This document shows positions 35,810-45,015 of a stretch of DNA of 64,000 bases, piece after piece (position 1 is the stretch's first letter; the number at the start of each line of letters is the position of its first letter). Source of the stretch: Amycolatopsis sp. CA-126428 (GTDB lineage: Bacteria; Actinomycetota; Actinomycetes; Mycobacteriales; Pseudonocardiaceae); the NCBI RefSeq assembly GCF_002904335.1, contig NZ_PPHF01000094.1, positions 1-64,000 of the forward strand. The letters run 5' to 3'. The position numbers and the translations under genes are program-made. The notes beneath the pieces were generated by a model that worked only from the letters and a program-made list of their open reading frames with translations, did no database searches and had not been told where the DNA came from.

Positions 35810-38584
35810 ATGGCTGAACCCGGCTGGTACGGTTCCGACATGCCGGAGGGTTGCTGGGACATCCAGGTTCTCGGACCGCTGTGGGTGGGTTGGCAAGGCG
35901 TCGAAACAGACCTCGGCTCCCCGCAGGCGCGTGCCGTGTTCGCGGTGCTGCTGCTGTCCGCGAATCAGCCCGTGACCTGGGAAAGAATCGCTGACGAGCT
36001 GTGGGACGAGCACCCGCCGGCCACGGCGAAGACCCAGATCCACGGCCTGATCTCGCGGGTGCGCCGCGCCCTGCCGCGGCCGTTGATCGCCACCCGGCGC
36101 TCGGGCTACGTGCTCGAGTTGCCCGCGGAAGCCCTGGACGTCGAGCGGTTCACGACGCTCACCGCGACGGCCCGCAAGCTGATCGCGGAGGAGCAGCTCG
36201 AACAGGGCACCCGGCTGATGGACGAAGCGCTCGGCCTGTGGCGCGGCCCGGCGCTGCCCGACATCCCCGTGCCGTCCGCGCGGGTGGCCGCCGACCGGTG
36301 GGACGAGCTGCGGCTGGCCGCGATCGAGGACCGCGTCGAGGCGGACCTGCTGCTGGGCCGCACCCACGGGCTCGTCGACGAGCTGACCGAGGTGATCGCC
36401 GCCCATCCGCTGCGGGAACGGCCGCGGGCGCAGCTGATGACGGTGCTGGCGCGGTCCGGGCGGATCCCGGAGGCGCTGGAGGTCTACCTTGACCTGCGCC
36501 GGACCATGGTCACCGAACTCGGTGTCGAGCCGTCACCGGCGCTGCGCGCACTGCACGCCGGCGTCCTGCGCGGCGAACCGACGTTGCGGCCCGCGGTCAC
36601 CGCCCCGCGCGAGGTGAACCGGCCACGGCAGCTGCCGGTGGATCTCGCCGACTTCACCGGCCGGGCCGGCCTGCTGGCCGAGCTGGCGGCCGACCTGCGC
36701 ACGCCGGACCGGCGCGAGCCGCTGGTGCTGACCATCTCCGGCGTCGGCGGACTGGGCAAGACGACGTTCGCGGTGCGGCTGGCGCACGAAGTCCGCGACG
36801 CGTACCCGGACGGCCAGCTGTTCGCGACGCTGGGGGACTCCGGTGCCGACACGGTGCTCCCCCGGTTCCTGCGCGCGCTGGGCGTCGCGGTCGACATGGT
36901 GCCCGCCGACCAGGACGAATGCTCCGCGCTGCTGCGTGACCTGCTCGTCGACAGCAAGGTGCTGATCGTGCTGGACAACGTCCAGCACGAACGCCAGGTC
37001 CGGCCGCTGCTGCCCGCCGCGCCCGGCTGCGCGGTGCTCGTCACCAGCAGGCAAACGCTCAGCGGGCTCGAGCACGGCAGGCGGGTCCGGCTCGACCTGC
37101 TCAGCGATGCGGACGCGGCCAGCCTGCTCAGCACGATCACCGGGGTGCGGCACGGGCCCGAGGAGGCGCTGCTGGCGCACTGCGGCGGCCTGCCGCTGGC
37201 CCTGCGGGTCGCGGGCGCCCTGCTCGCCGAACGCCCCCATTGGAACACCGCGGACCTGGCCGACCGGTTGACGGCCGAGCGGACCCGGCTGGACTGGCTG
37301 GCGGTCGGCGACCTCGCCGTCCGCGCCAGCTTCGCGATCAGCTACCGCCAGCTGCCCGCCACGCACCAGACCCTGTTCCGCAGGCTGGGATTGCTGTCCG
37401 TGCCGACCTTCGGCGCGTGGCTGGCCGCCGCCGTGCTGGGGATCGACGCGCGCGCGGCCGAGCGGATGCTGGAGGACCTCGTCGGCTGCCACCTCGTGGA
37501 ACCCGCCGGCCGGGCGGCGGGCGCGGCCCGCTACCGGCTGCACGACCTGTTGCGGTGCTTCGCGGCCGAGAAGGCCGAGGAGGAACCGGAGGCCGAACGC
37601 CGGCAGACCATCACCAGGGCCCTCGGCGGCTGGCTCTCCCTCAGCGAGCAGGCGGCGGCCCGGCTGCCGCGCAGCGTGCTGACCGCGCTGCCCGGCGACG
37701 CGACCCGGTGGCCGGCCGACAGCGAGCCGATCACCGACGCCACGGAGTGGTTCGAGGCCGAGCTGCCCGCGCTGCACGCGGCCATCAAGATCGCCGTGGC
37801 CCAGGGGATGACCGACCACAGCTGGGAACTGGCCATCATGTGCCAGCAGTACTTCGACCACAGCGGCCGCAACGAGGTGTGGTTCCAGTTCACCACCGAA
37901 GCGCTCACCGGGGTGCCCGGCGGCCGCGGCCGGGCCGCGCTGCTGCTCGGGCTCGGGCAGCTGCACATCTACTGGGACCGGTTCCCGGAGGCGTTCGCCG
38001 CGCTGCGGGAGTCGTTGGCGATCAGCGAAGAGATCGGTGACGTGCCGGGGATCGCGCGTGCGCTCGGCGGCCTGGCCACCACCTACCGCGTGACCGGCCA
38101 AGCCGACGAGGCGCTGGAGTTCAACGCACGCGCGACCGTGCTGGCCGCCGAGACCGGCGCCCGCCACCTCGAGATCCAGCTCCGCGCGGGCGCGGCGGCG
38201 CTGCACCTGGCCGAGGGCAGGCCCGGGCGGGCCTGGACGCTGCTGGAAGAAGCGTTGGAACGAGCCATGACACTGGGCGACGACCACCGCACGGCCGCCG
38301 TGCTGACCCGCTGCGGCGAGTTCAACCTCAAGCAGGACGCGCCGGCGAAGGCGTTGCGGCAATTGACACGGGCCCTGGAGATCGTGGAAGGCCAGCGCGA
38401 CCGCCGCTGCACCGCGCGGGTGCGGCTCCAGCTGGGCCGCGCCCACGCGATGCTCGGCGACATCGCGACGGCGACCGACGTGCTGGCCGCCGCCTGCTCG
38501 CTGTTCGTCGAACTCGGCGACGGGCAGAACGAGGCCAACTGCGCGTTCGAGCTGGCCCACGCCCATGCTCAGCCCTCAAGCTGA
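35810..38584 (+). CDS. BTAD/AfsR-type ATPase transcriptional regulator
   Basis: A 924-aa SARP-family regulator of AfsR architecture. An OmpR-like winged helix lies at about 15-100 (IQVLGPLWVGWQGVE at the start), then the BTAD helical domain (105-255, with ERFTTLTATARKLIAEEQLE and GVEPSPALRALH). An NB-ARC ATPase has its P-loop at ISGVGGLGKTTFAVRLA, with LIVLDNVQ as Walker B and GLPLALRVAG as the GLPL motif. A C-terminal TPR region (about 690-900) ends the protein. These proteins activate secondary-metabolite or developmental genes. No biosynthetic cluster is nearby, so targets are not evident. ATG 35840 is an alternative start. Confidence 0.92.
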   Translation: MAEPGWYGSDMPEGCWDIQVLGPLWVGWQGVETDLGSPQARAVFAVLLLSANQPVTWERIADELWDEHPPATAKTQIHGLISRVRRALPRPLIATRRSGYVLELPAEALDVERFTTLTATARKLIAEEQLEQGTRLMDEALGLWRGPALPDIPVPSARVAADRWDELRLAAIEDRVEADLLLGRTHGLVDELTEVIAAHPLRERPRAQLMTVLARSGRIPEALEVYLDLRRTMVTELGVEPSPALRALHAGVLRGEPTLRPAVTAPREVNRPRQLPVDLADFTGRAGLLAELAADLRTPDRREPLVLTISGVGGLGKTTFAVRLAHEVRDAYPDGQLFATLGDSGADTVLPRFLRALGVAVDMVPADQDECSALLRDLLVDSKVLIVLDNVQHERQVRPLLPAAPGCAVLVTSRQTLSGLEHGRRVRLDLLSDADAASLLSTITGVRHGPEEALLAHCGGLPLALRVAGALLAERPHWNTADLADRLTAERTRLDWLAVGDLAVRASFAISYRQLPATHQTLFRRLGLLSVPTFGAWLAAAVLGIDARAAERMLEDLVGCHLVEPAGRAAGAARYRLHDLLRCFAAEKAEEEPEAERRQTITRALGGWLSLSEQAAARLPRSVLTALPGDATRWPADSEPITDATEWFEAELPALHAAIKIAVAQGMTDHSWELAIMCQQYFDHSGRNEVWFQFTTEALTGVPGGRGRAALLLGLGQLHIYWDRFPEAFAALRESLAISEEIGDVPGIARALGGLATTYRVTGQADEALEFNARATVLAAETGARHLEIQLRAGAAALHLAEGRPGRAWTLLEEALERAMTLGDDHRTAAVLTRCGEFNLKQDAPAKALRQLTRALEIVEGQRDRRCTARVRLQLGRAHAMLGDIATATDVLAAACSLFVELGDGQNEANCAFELAHAHAQPSS

Positions 38585-39138
38585 CCGCCGGCCGACACCA
38601 CGAGCGTGATCGGCCAGCGAACCTCTTCGGTCTCGGCCGACATCCGTTGGTGTGAAAGGACGTCCAGCTGCCCGGCCGTCAACCGACCGCCGGTGGCGAT
38701 GCAGGAGCGCACGAGCGACCGCAGCTCCGGGTTCGCCGCGTCCGGCCGCAGGTCACGCTCCCACAGCTTGAGCGCGTGCAGCGCGGCGCGGCGTGACACG
38801 TCCGGGGTCGAGGCGTACCAGTGCCCGCCCATCCTGCCCGGTGGCGGACCGCCGGGTGCGGGCACGCGCCGGCCGAGCCGCTTCTGCGCCACGCGTGCGT
38901 CGAGGAACGAAGCGACCTCCTCGCGCCACACCGCGCGGCTGGCCTCCAACGCCTCGAGTGCCCGCAGCAGCGCCGATTCGTGGTGCTGGTACGGCCCGGC
39001 CAGCTCACCGAGGAAGCTCAACGTCGCCCGGTGACCGATCGGGTGGTACCACCCCACACACGAACACAACGCCGCGACCCGCCGGCCGTGCGCCAGCCGC
39101 CCGTCACGCACCCGGCGCGCCCGCTCGGTGAACCCCAT
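38569..39138 (-). CDS. hypothetical protein conserved in actinomycetes
   Basis: A 189-aa soluble, mostly helical protein starting at ATG 39138. Its 3' end overlaps the convergent BTAD gene by 16 bp. Features include CSCVGWYHPIGHRATL, a Gly/Pro-rich segment around 95-105 (PGGPPPGRMGGHW), and a C-terminal beta-like stretch (VRWPITLVVSAGG). No catalytic motif or membrane segment is evident and I cannot name a family. Balanced amino-acid composition and codon-position GC support a real gene. Confidence 0.6.
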   Translation of the reverse strand: MGFTERARRVRDGRLAHGRRVAALCSCVGWYHPIGHRATLSFLGELAGPYQHHESALLRALEALEASRAVWREEVASFLDARVAQKRLGRRVPAPGGPPPGRMGGHWYASTPDVSRRAALHALKLWERDLRPDAANPELRSLVRSCIATGGRLTAGQLDVLSHQRMSAETEEVRWPITLVVSAGGQLEG

Positions 39139-39320
39139 CGGCAGACGGTACCGAGCACCCTGTCCCTAGTACTTTCGGCCGATGTCCGCACCGCCGAAAT
39201 CCTCCGAAAGACGTGGGCCATTTCGGGGTTCTTGTCCGGGCGCCGGTTCCGCCGCCAATCACCGCCCTACTGTGGCGGCGATCGGTGATCTTGAAACGGA
39301 CCAGCAGAGGGGAAACCACC

Positions 39321-40469
39321 TTGCCCAAGCGGACCGGATTTCTCGGCAACACGCTCGCGGCAGCGGGCACCGCGGCGGCGCTCGTGCTCGCCACGGCCGT
39401 TCCCGCCGCCGCCAGCACGCCATCCACCGTCGAGGAGGATGTCGCGCAGCTGTACCAGGACGTCATCGACCTCTACAACGGCCTGCCCAGAGACGCGCTG
39501 CGCGGCGTCGACCGGCTCATCGAGTCGCCCATCCCGCGAATCGGCCCCCAGGCCCAGGCCGCGCAGGACCCGATCCCGGGGTGTACCGAAGGTTCGCTGC
39601 TGACCTACGCGAACAAGCTCGCGAAGCAGCTCACCCCGCTCGAGGGCCAGGCGCTCGACGCGCTGTCGGCGCTCAGCCAGCTCTACGTCCAGGGCGTCGC
39701 GTCCGACAAGACCCCGCAGGTCTTCGGCACCGATGGCCAGTACACCGCGCGCGCCACCGCCACGATCGACAAGCTGCGCGGCTTCTGGGACATCGAAAGC
39801 TGGAACATCCAGCTCGTCGCCTGGAAGGGCACCGACCTCGGCAGCCAGGCGAAGATGGCGCAGACCTTCGGCCTCGGGCTCGCACCGGCGAAGGTGAAGG
39901 CCGCCGCCGCGCTCGCCACCAAGGTGCTCTACGAAGTGCCGGCCCTGCAGGGCGGCCGCAACCCGCTGATCACCTTGAACGCGTTTTCCGCCTCGGCCGA
40001 CAACCTCGGCGGTAAGCGCGTGGCACTCGGCGACGGCCTGCTCGACACCGTCGACGTTCTCGGGTTCGACGACGTCTCCGTGGAGTCCGTGATCGGCCAC
40101 GAGTACGGCCACCAGGTCGACTTCGCCCACCAGAACTACCCGCGCAACGAGTCTTCCGAGATGGGTCCCGACGCCTACGGCGGCTACTTCGTCGCGCACG
40201 CCAAGGGTTTCGGCTGGAACGCCCGCACCCAGCAGGAAGTCGTCTACCTCGACGCCTCCATCGGCGACTGCTTCCACAGCCACGGCACCCCCGACCAGCG
40301 CAAAGCCGCCGGCGCCTGGGGCGAGAAGCAGGCGACGGGCCAGGCCAACCCGAACCGGATCGTCCCGTCCGCGACGATGATCGAGAAGTTCCAGAAGGTG
40401 TACCCGAAGCTGATGCCGCCGGCGACCGGTCAGGCGGCCGGAGCGGCGGTGGCTGCGGCTCGCGGCTGA
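39321..40469 (+). CDS. secreted zinc metallopeptidase (HExxH)
   Basis: I chose TTG 39321, with GAGGGGA 7 nt upstream, because it gives a clean signal peptide: MPKR, hydrophobic 8-30, cleavage after AAA near residue 31. The 382-aa protein has the zincin motif H260-E261-Y-G-H264 in VIGHEYGHQVDFAH. A downstream acidic pattern (SSEMGPDAYGGYFVAHAKG) is in the place of the third zinc ligand. It should be an extracellular neutral metallopeptidase; the substrate is unknown. It is followed by a hairpin terminator. Confidence 0.85.
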   Translation: MPKRTGFLGNTLAAAGTAAALVLATAVPAAASTPSTVEEDVAQLYQDVIDLYNGLPRDALRGVDRLIESPIPRIGPQAQAAQDPIPGCTEGSLLTYANKLAKQLTPLEGQALDALSALSQLYVQGVASDKTPQVFGTDGQYTARATATIDKLRGFWDIESWNIQLVAWKGTDLGSQAKMAQTFGLGLAPAKVKAAAALATKVLYEVPALQGGRNPLITLNAFSASADNLGGKRVALGDGLLDTVDVLGFDDVSVESVIGHEYGHQVDFAHQNYPRNESSEMGPDAYGGYFVAHAKGFGWNARTQQEVVYLDASIGDCFHSHGTPDQRKAAGAWGEKQATGQANPNRIVPSATMIEKFQKVYPKLMPPATGQAAGAAVAAARG

Positions 40470-40480
40470 GCCTGGGTTCC

Positions 40481-40756
40481 CTACGGTGGGCCGTCTCTCT
40501 CGATGAGGGGGAGACGGCCCAGCCTGTTTGCGTTGCGGAGGAAGGGTTGTGTTCGACGGCGGCTTCGGGTGATCTCGATGGCCGGCTCCGCCCGGTCCCG
40601 GGTGCACACGATCGACACGCGGTGGCCGCCGTGGTCGAGGACCCCTTGGTGGAAGTTCGGTGTGACACCGTCGGCGATCCGGAACTCGACGATCCGGCCG
40701 CCGGTGCGCCGGGCCGCTTCGTGGCACGCGCGGCGGAACTCGCGAAGGTCGGTCAT
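40481..40756 (-). CDS. small conserved hypothetical protein
   Basis: ATG 40756 gives 91 aa: TDLREFRRACHEAARRTGGR and then IVEFRIADGVTPNFHQGVLD, a compact alpha/beta protein with no signal peptide. It is arranged convergent to the peptidase and divergent from the DinB gene. Composition is protein-like, but I do not recognise a family. Its 3' end includes the hairpin at 40488-40520, so terminator and coding sequence overlap. Confidence 0.5.
   Translation of the reverse strand: MTDLREFRRACHEAARRTGGRIVEFRIADGVTPNFHQGVLDHGGHRVSIVCTRDRAEPAIEITRSRRRTQPFLRNANRLGRLPLIERDGPP
40488..40520. terminator. bidirectional hairpin terminator
   Basis: GGGCCGTCTC (40488-40497) pairs perfectly with GAGACGGCCC (40511-40520) across a 13-nt loop, just after the peptidase stop at 40469 and inside the end of the convergent small gene. 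Confidence 0.6.
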
Positions 40757-40836
40757 CGCGCGACCGTACCCGCGAGTCAGGGGCAATTCTCGCCGTTTTC
40801 CAGTAACCGCCGCCGCCGGTCAGCGAGACTGCTTCG

Positions 40837-41598
40837 ATGATCTCCGAATACGTCCAGAGCGACCGATTCCGTGGTGCCCGCATCCACCTGTGCGACCTCG
40901 CGGGCCTCGAGATCCGCGACTGCGAGGTGACCGGCCTGAAGATCGTCGACTGCTACGGCAGCGACGTCTACCTCGGTGGCTACTTCGAGCGCCTCGTCGT
41001 CAACGACGTCGACGTGACCGCTTATGTCGAGGCTGAGCTCGACCGGCGGCACCCCGCGCGGGTGCCGGCGCGGAATGCGGCTTCGCCCGAGGACTACCGG
41101 GCTGCTTGGGACGCCATCGAGACCGTCTGGAGCGCGACGCTCGACCGGGCGAGGCTGCTGCCCGAGGCCGCACTGCAGGAGCGGGTCGACGGCGAGTGGT
41201 CGTTCGTCGAGACGCAACGGCATCTGCTGTTCGCCTGCGACGCCTGGCTCGGCAACGCCGTGCTCGAGGAGGAAGCGCCCTACCACCCGCTGGGCTTGCC
41301 CGCCGGGGGCACGCCGCCCGACGCGGCGGCGAAGCTCGGCCTCACCCTCGAAGCCACCCCGACATTCGACGAGGTGCTCGCGCCACGCCTCGCCCGCATG
41401 GCCGCGATGCGGCGGGTCGTCGACGGGCTCACCACCGCCGAGCTCGACCGGGTGTGCGGGCGCAAGCCGGCGGACATGTATCCCGAACAGGAATACGTCG
41501 TGCGCCGCTGCCTCAAGGTGGTGCTGAAGGAAGAAGCCGAGCACCACCGTTACGCGGTGCGCGACCTCGACCGCCGGGGTGGGACGCCGTCAGCGTGA
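40837..41598 (+). CDS. DinB-like protein with pentapeptide-like N-terminal part
   Basis: A 253-aa cytoplasmic protein. Residues 1-70 look like a short beta-helix (RIHLCDLAGLEIRDCEVTGL, KIVDCYGSDVYLGGYF), resembling pentapeptide repeats. The rest is a DinB four-helix bundle (about 85-245) with the family pattern VDGEWSFVETQRHLLFACD and LKEEAEHHRYAVRDLD, whose histidines (HLLFA, EEAEHHRYA) likely bind a metal. DinB-fold proteins include thiol-dependent transferases and hydrolases; the role here is unknown. This two-part design is recurrent in actinomycetes. Confidence 0.8.
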   Translation: MISEYVQSDRFRGARIHLCDLAGLEIRDCEVTGLKIVDCYGSDVYLGGYFERLVVNDVDVTAYVEAELDRRHPARVPARNAASPEDYRAAWDAIETVWSATLDRARLLPEAALQERVDGEWSFVETQRHLLFACDAWLGNAVLEEEAPYHPLGLPAGGTPPDAAAKLGLTLEATPTFDEVLAPRLARMAAMRRVVDGLTTAELDRVCGRKPADMYPEQEYVVRRCLKVVLKEEAEHHRYAVRDLDRRGGTPSA

Positions 41599-41629
41599 GC
41601 ACCGAAGGCGTCCTTCCACCGGGGCGGCC

Positions 41630-42847
41630 TCAGCCGTGCAGGGCGCTGCCGGCCTGCCACGCCGACCAGCTGATGGCCCAGTCGCCGTGGCCGTTGTTGA
41701 TGGCCAGCTGCGGGCCGCCCGAGTTGGTGACCTCGACCACGTCGCCGACGTTGAAAGTGTCGAAGAACCACTTCGCGTTCTCGGTGTTCATGTTGAGGCA
41801 GCCGTTGGAGACGTTGTCGCTGCCCTGCACGCCGACCGTCTTCAGGTTCTCGTGCAGGTACTCGCCGTCGTTGGAGATCCGGACGTTCCAGTTCTCCGGC
41901 GCGCTGTAGTAACCGGGGTCGCCTTCGCACACGCCGTAGGTGCAGGAGTCCATGATCTTGTGGTCCTCCTTCCCCAGCACGGTGTGCGTGCCGTTGAAGG
42001 TCGGGGTCGCGCCCCGCGGCGGGGTGTCGGCGGTCTTGCCCATGCTGGTCGGTGCGGTCCGCACCAGCTGGCCGTTGTGGAACGCCTTGATCTGGTGCGT
42101 CTTGCCGTCCGCCTTGGCGATCCAGGAGTCGTGCACCTTGTAGGTGGCCGAGACGTCCTGGCCGCCGTACAGGCCGCCCCCGATCGGCGTGCCGAAGGTC
42201 GTGGTCTCGAGCTTCACCGTCGAGCCGGCCTTCCAGTAGTCCTTGGGCCGGAAGTGCACCTCGCGCTTGCCGACCCAGTACCAGCCGCCCTCCTGGGCGG
42301 GCGAGGACGTCACCTTGAAGGACTTCTCCACCGTGGCCTTGTCGGTGATGTCGTGGTCGAACTTCAGGCCGATGATCAGGCCCACCCCGAAATCACCCGA
42401 CGCCGACTGGAAGAGCGCCGGCGTCGCGACCCCGGCCGGCTTGACCGTGTGCACTTCCCCGCGCTGTTCGGTCGCCGCGCCCGCCTGGTTCACCGCGGTG
42501 GCGACCACCTGGTAGGTGGACGCGTACCGGAGGCGGTCCGAGCTGGTCCAGGTCGTCTTGTCCGGCGAGAGCTCGCCCTTGACGGCGTTGCCGGTCTGCG
42601 GGTTCGTCACCGCGACCGCCTGCAACGTGCCGCCCGACGCCTTGACGACGATCGGGTCCTTCGGGCTCAGCTGGTCCCCGCCCTCGAACGCCACCGTCGC
42701 GGCCGGTACCCCCGGTACGGTCGGCGTCCCGGCCGCGCCGGCCGCTCCGATCGCTCCGGCCGGTTGCGCAGCCCCCACCGTGCCGGTCTCACCACTACAT
42801 GCCGCCAGCAGCAGGGCCACCAGGCCGAGTCCGGCGATGCGGATCAT
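41630..42847 (-). CDS. L,D-transpeptidase lipoprotein
   Basis: ATG 42847 (GAGG about 8-12 nt upstream) gives 405 aa with a lipoprotein signal, VALLLAACSGETG (lipobox LAAC). Two Ig-like domains (about 55-250, with FEGGDQLSPKDPIVVKASGG and FKVTSSPAQEGGWYWVGKRE) precede the YkuD catalytic domain. Its active-site motif is GSDNVSNGCLNMNTENA, with the catalytic Cys in SNGCLN and the His in YLHENL. This is the LdtMt2-like architecture that makes 3-3 cross-links in actinobacterial peptidoglycan. TTG 42862 is a possible longer start. Confidence 0.93.
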   Translation of the reverse strand: MIRIAGLGLVALLLAACSGETGTVGAAQPAGAIGAAGAAGTPTVPGVPAATVAFEGGDQLSPKDPIVVKASGGTLQAVAVTNPQTGNAVKGELSPDKTTWTSSDRLRYASTYQVVATAVNQAGAATEQRGEVHTVKPAGVATPALFQSASGDFGVGLIIGLKFDHDITDKATVEKSFKVTSSPAQEGGWYWVGKREVHFRPKDYWKAGSTVKLETTTFGTPIGGGLYGGQDVSATYKVHDSWIAKADGKTHQIKAFHNGQLVRTAPTSMGKTADTPPRGATPTFNGTHTVLGKEDHKIMDSCTYGVCEGDPGYYSAPENWNVRISNDGEYLHENLKTVGVQGSDNVSNGCLNMNTENAKWFFDTFNVGDVVEVTNSGGPQLAINNGHGDWAISWSAWQAGSALHG

Positions 42848-43059
42848 TCTCACGAACCTCAAGACGTGCCAGACCAGCCGAAGTTGTGTAACGATCCGAT
42901 CTCTCGGGAACCGGTTCCGGCCCCGGCGAGCGGCCGCGGGCCGCCGGACGGGGAGTCTTCCAGCGGAGCCGCGCCCGCGGCGCCCAAAAAGCCCGCCACG
43001 CCGGCCGTCTCGATGAGCAACTCGGGCGACTCCGAGCCGAGCTGACCGGATCGAAGGCG

Positions 43060-43911
43060 TCAGAACAGGGTCGCGGGCTCGACCGGCACCGGCTCGGGCA
43101 GCGGCTCAATGCCAGGCAGCAGCGCGCGCACGTCGTCGTGGAACCGGCGGGCGAGTGCCGGTGCCTCGCTGTTGTCGGGGGTGTGCACGAACACCGTCGG
43201 CGAGCGGCCCTCGCGCAGCCAGCCCGCGACCACCGCCGTCCACGGCCGCCAGCCCTCGATCGTCTCCTCGGCCGAGTCGCGGCCCAGGTAGCGGACGATC
43301 GGCCGGTCGGTCAGGGGCCGCGTCCGCCGCGGCACCCGCGGTTTCTTGCCCCAGGTCTCGCGTTCGGCCTCGGTCACCGGTGGACGCCCGAAGAAGACCG
43401 TGGTGTCGAACGGCACCCACTCGGCGTCCGCGCCGGCGAGCGCCCCCTCCAGCAGCGACGCCGAGCCGGCGTCGGTGAAGAACTCCGGGTGGCGCACCTC
43501 CACGGCGCGCCGGCGGCCGGCGGGGAGACGGCGCAGGAAGCGGCCGAGGGCGTCGACGTCCGAGGGGCCGAACGAACCGGGCAGCTGGGTCCACAGGACC
43601 GCCCGCTCGCCGAGCGGTTCGATCGCGTCCAGGAACGCCCGCATCTCGGTTTCGACCCCGGCGAACCGGCGCTCGTGCGTGACGAGCTTGGGCAGCTTGA
43701 CCACGAACCGGAAGCCGGGATCGGTCTGCCGCGCCCAGGTTTCGACGGTGGCCCGGGCGGGAGTCGCGTAGAAGGTGGTGTTGCCTTCGACCGCGTTGCA
43801 CCAGCCGGCGTAGGCCCGCAGGCGTTCCTTGGCCGGCAGCGACGGCGCCAGGAACCGCCCGGACCACGCCTTGTGGGTCCACATCGCGCAGCCGACGTGA
43901 AGGCGTGCCAC
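43060..43911 (-). CDS. DUF72 domain protein
   Basis: A 283-aa TIM-barrel-like protein of the DUF72 (YecE) family. Typical segments are LHVGCAMWTHKAWSGRFLAP, NAVEGNTTFYATPARATVETW, FVVKLPKLVTHERR, AVLWTQLPGSFGP and AVEVRHPEFF. The GTG at 43911 begins with the family start. It is single and convergent to the lipoprotein operon region. DUF72 proteins are widespread with unknown activity; barrel and nuclease links have been proposed but not shown here. Confidence 0.9.
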   Translation of the reverse strand: MARLHVGCAMWTHKAWSGRFLAPSLPAKERLRAYAGWCNAVEGNTTFYATPARATVETWARQTDPGFRFVVKLPKLVTHERRFAGVETEMRAFLDAIEPLGERAVLWTQLPGSFGPSDVDALGRFLRRLPAGRRRAVEVRHPEFFTDAGSASLLEGALAGADAEWVPFDTTVFFGRPPVTEAERETWGKKPRVPRRTRPLTDRPIVRYLGRDSAEETIEGWRPWTAVVAGWLREGRSPTVFVHTPDNSEAPALARRFHDDVRALLPGIEPLPEPVPVEPATLF

Positions 43912-44073
43912 AGCGTCTGCTCCCTCCCTCGCGGAGGAAACAGTTTGCCAGGCGCCGGCCGGCCGCGGGCACCGGCCGGCGGGTAACCGTGAGAGTACTT
44001 GAAGGCGAAACTAGATGCGGGTAGTAGTGGCTTGAGGACCGCATGAGTCCGTCCACTCTTCAGGGGAGAAGCA

Positions 44074-44967
44074 ATGTCACTTGGGTTCAGCCTTCCGGTG
44101 TTCGGCAAGGCGGCGGCCACGCCGGGCGGGATCGCCCGGTACGCGCGCGAGGCGGAACGGGCCGGCGCGGCCAGTCTGTGGGTCGGCGACCGGCTGCTGT
44201 CGCCGGTCGCCCCGGTGGTGCCGTACCCGGGCTACGACACCATGCCCGAGGAATTCCACACCGCACAGGACCCGTTCGCCGCGCTGGCCATCGCCGCGGC
44301 CGTGACCGAAACCGCGGTGCTCGGTTCCAGCACCATCAACGCGACGCAGTACCAGCCCGTCAACTTCGCCCGGCTGCTCACCAGCATCGACGTCGCGAGC
44401 AACGGCCGGCTGCTCCCGGGGCTGGGCATCGGCTGGTCCCCCGACGAGTACGCGGCCGTCGGCGTGCCGATGTCCGAGCGCGGCAAGCGGCTCGACGACC
44501 TGCTCGACCTGCTCGAGACGTGGTGGACGAAGGACACCGTGTCGCACGACGGCGTCGGCTACCGGGTCGCGGAGTCCGACGTCGCCTTGAAGCCGGTGCG
44601 CAAGCCGCCGATCCACCTGGCCGGCTTCGGCGAGAAGTCGCTGCGCCGGGTCGCCGAGCGGGCCGACGGCTGGCTCCCGGTCTGGTCGGTGCCCGAGCAG
44701 TTCCCCGCCGACGTGATCACCTCGACCCTGGCCAAGCTCCGCGCCGACGCCGAGCGGGCCGGCCGTGACCCGCAGGCGCTGGGAGTGGCACTGCGGGTGA
44801 ACCCCGACCCCGGCACCGAGGCGGCGGTCATCGCCGAGTCGGTCTCCAAGATCGTCGAGCTGGTGAAGCCGGACCACACGTTCGTCGACCTCACCTACCT
44901 GACCAGCAGCATCGAGGAACACCTCGACCTCACCGGCCGGCTGCTCGAGCTGACCGCTCGGGGCTGA
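44074..44967 (+). CDS. LLM-class F420-dependent oxidoreductase
   Basis: A 297-aa luciferase-like TIM-barrel enzyme starting at ATG 44074 with GGGGAGAAGC upstream. Recognisable segments are ARYAREAERAGAASLWVGDR, ATQYQPVNFARLLTSIDVAS, GRLLPGLGIGWSPDEYAAVG, KRLDDLLDLLETWW and the phosphate-binding KPPIHLAGFGEKSLRR. Such enzymes use coenzyme F420 (sometimes FMN) for hydride transfer; F420 is common in actinomycetes. It is a single gene ended by a strong hairpin. Confidence 0.92.
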   Translation: MSLGFSLPVFGKAAATPGGIARYAREAERAGAASLWVGDRLLSPVAPVVPYPGYDTMPEEFHTAQDPFAALAIAAAVTETAVLGSSTINATQYQPVNFARLLTSIDVASNGRLLPGLGIGWSPDEYAAVGVPMSERGKRLDDLLDLLETWWTKDTVSHDGVGYRVAESDVALKPVRKPPIHLAGFGEKSLRRVAERADGWLPVWSVPEQFPADVITSTLAKLRADAERAGRDPQALGVALRVNPDPGTEAAVIAESVSKIVELVKPDHTFVDLTYLTSSIEEHLDLTGRLLELTARG

Positions 44968-44976
44968 CCGCCGGCG

Positions 44977-45004
44977 CGGGAGCCCCTCGGACCGAGGGCT
45001 CCCG
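44977..45004. terminator. strong hairpin terminator
   Basis: CGGGAGCCC at 44977-44985 pairs with GGGCTCCCG at 44996-45004, and inner bases (TCGG/CCGA) extend the stem. It lies between the LLM oxidoreductase and the convergent esterase remnant, so it can serve both directions. Confidence 0.7.
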
Positions 45005-45015
45005 TGCCGTGGTGT

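Noticed and set aside
42848..43059. Coding region upstream of the L,D-transpeptidase
   Set aside because: The open + strand frame is antisense to the lipoprotein gene for most of its length and has no start context in the gap.
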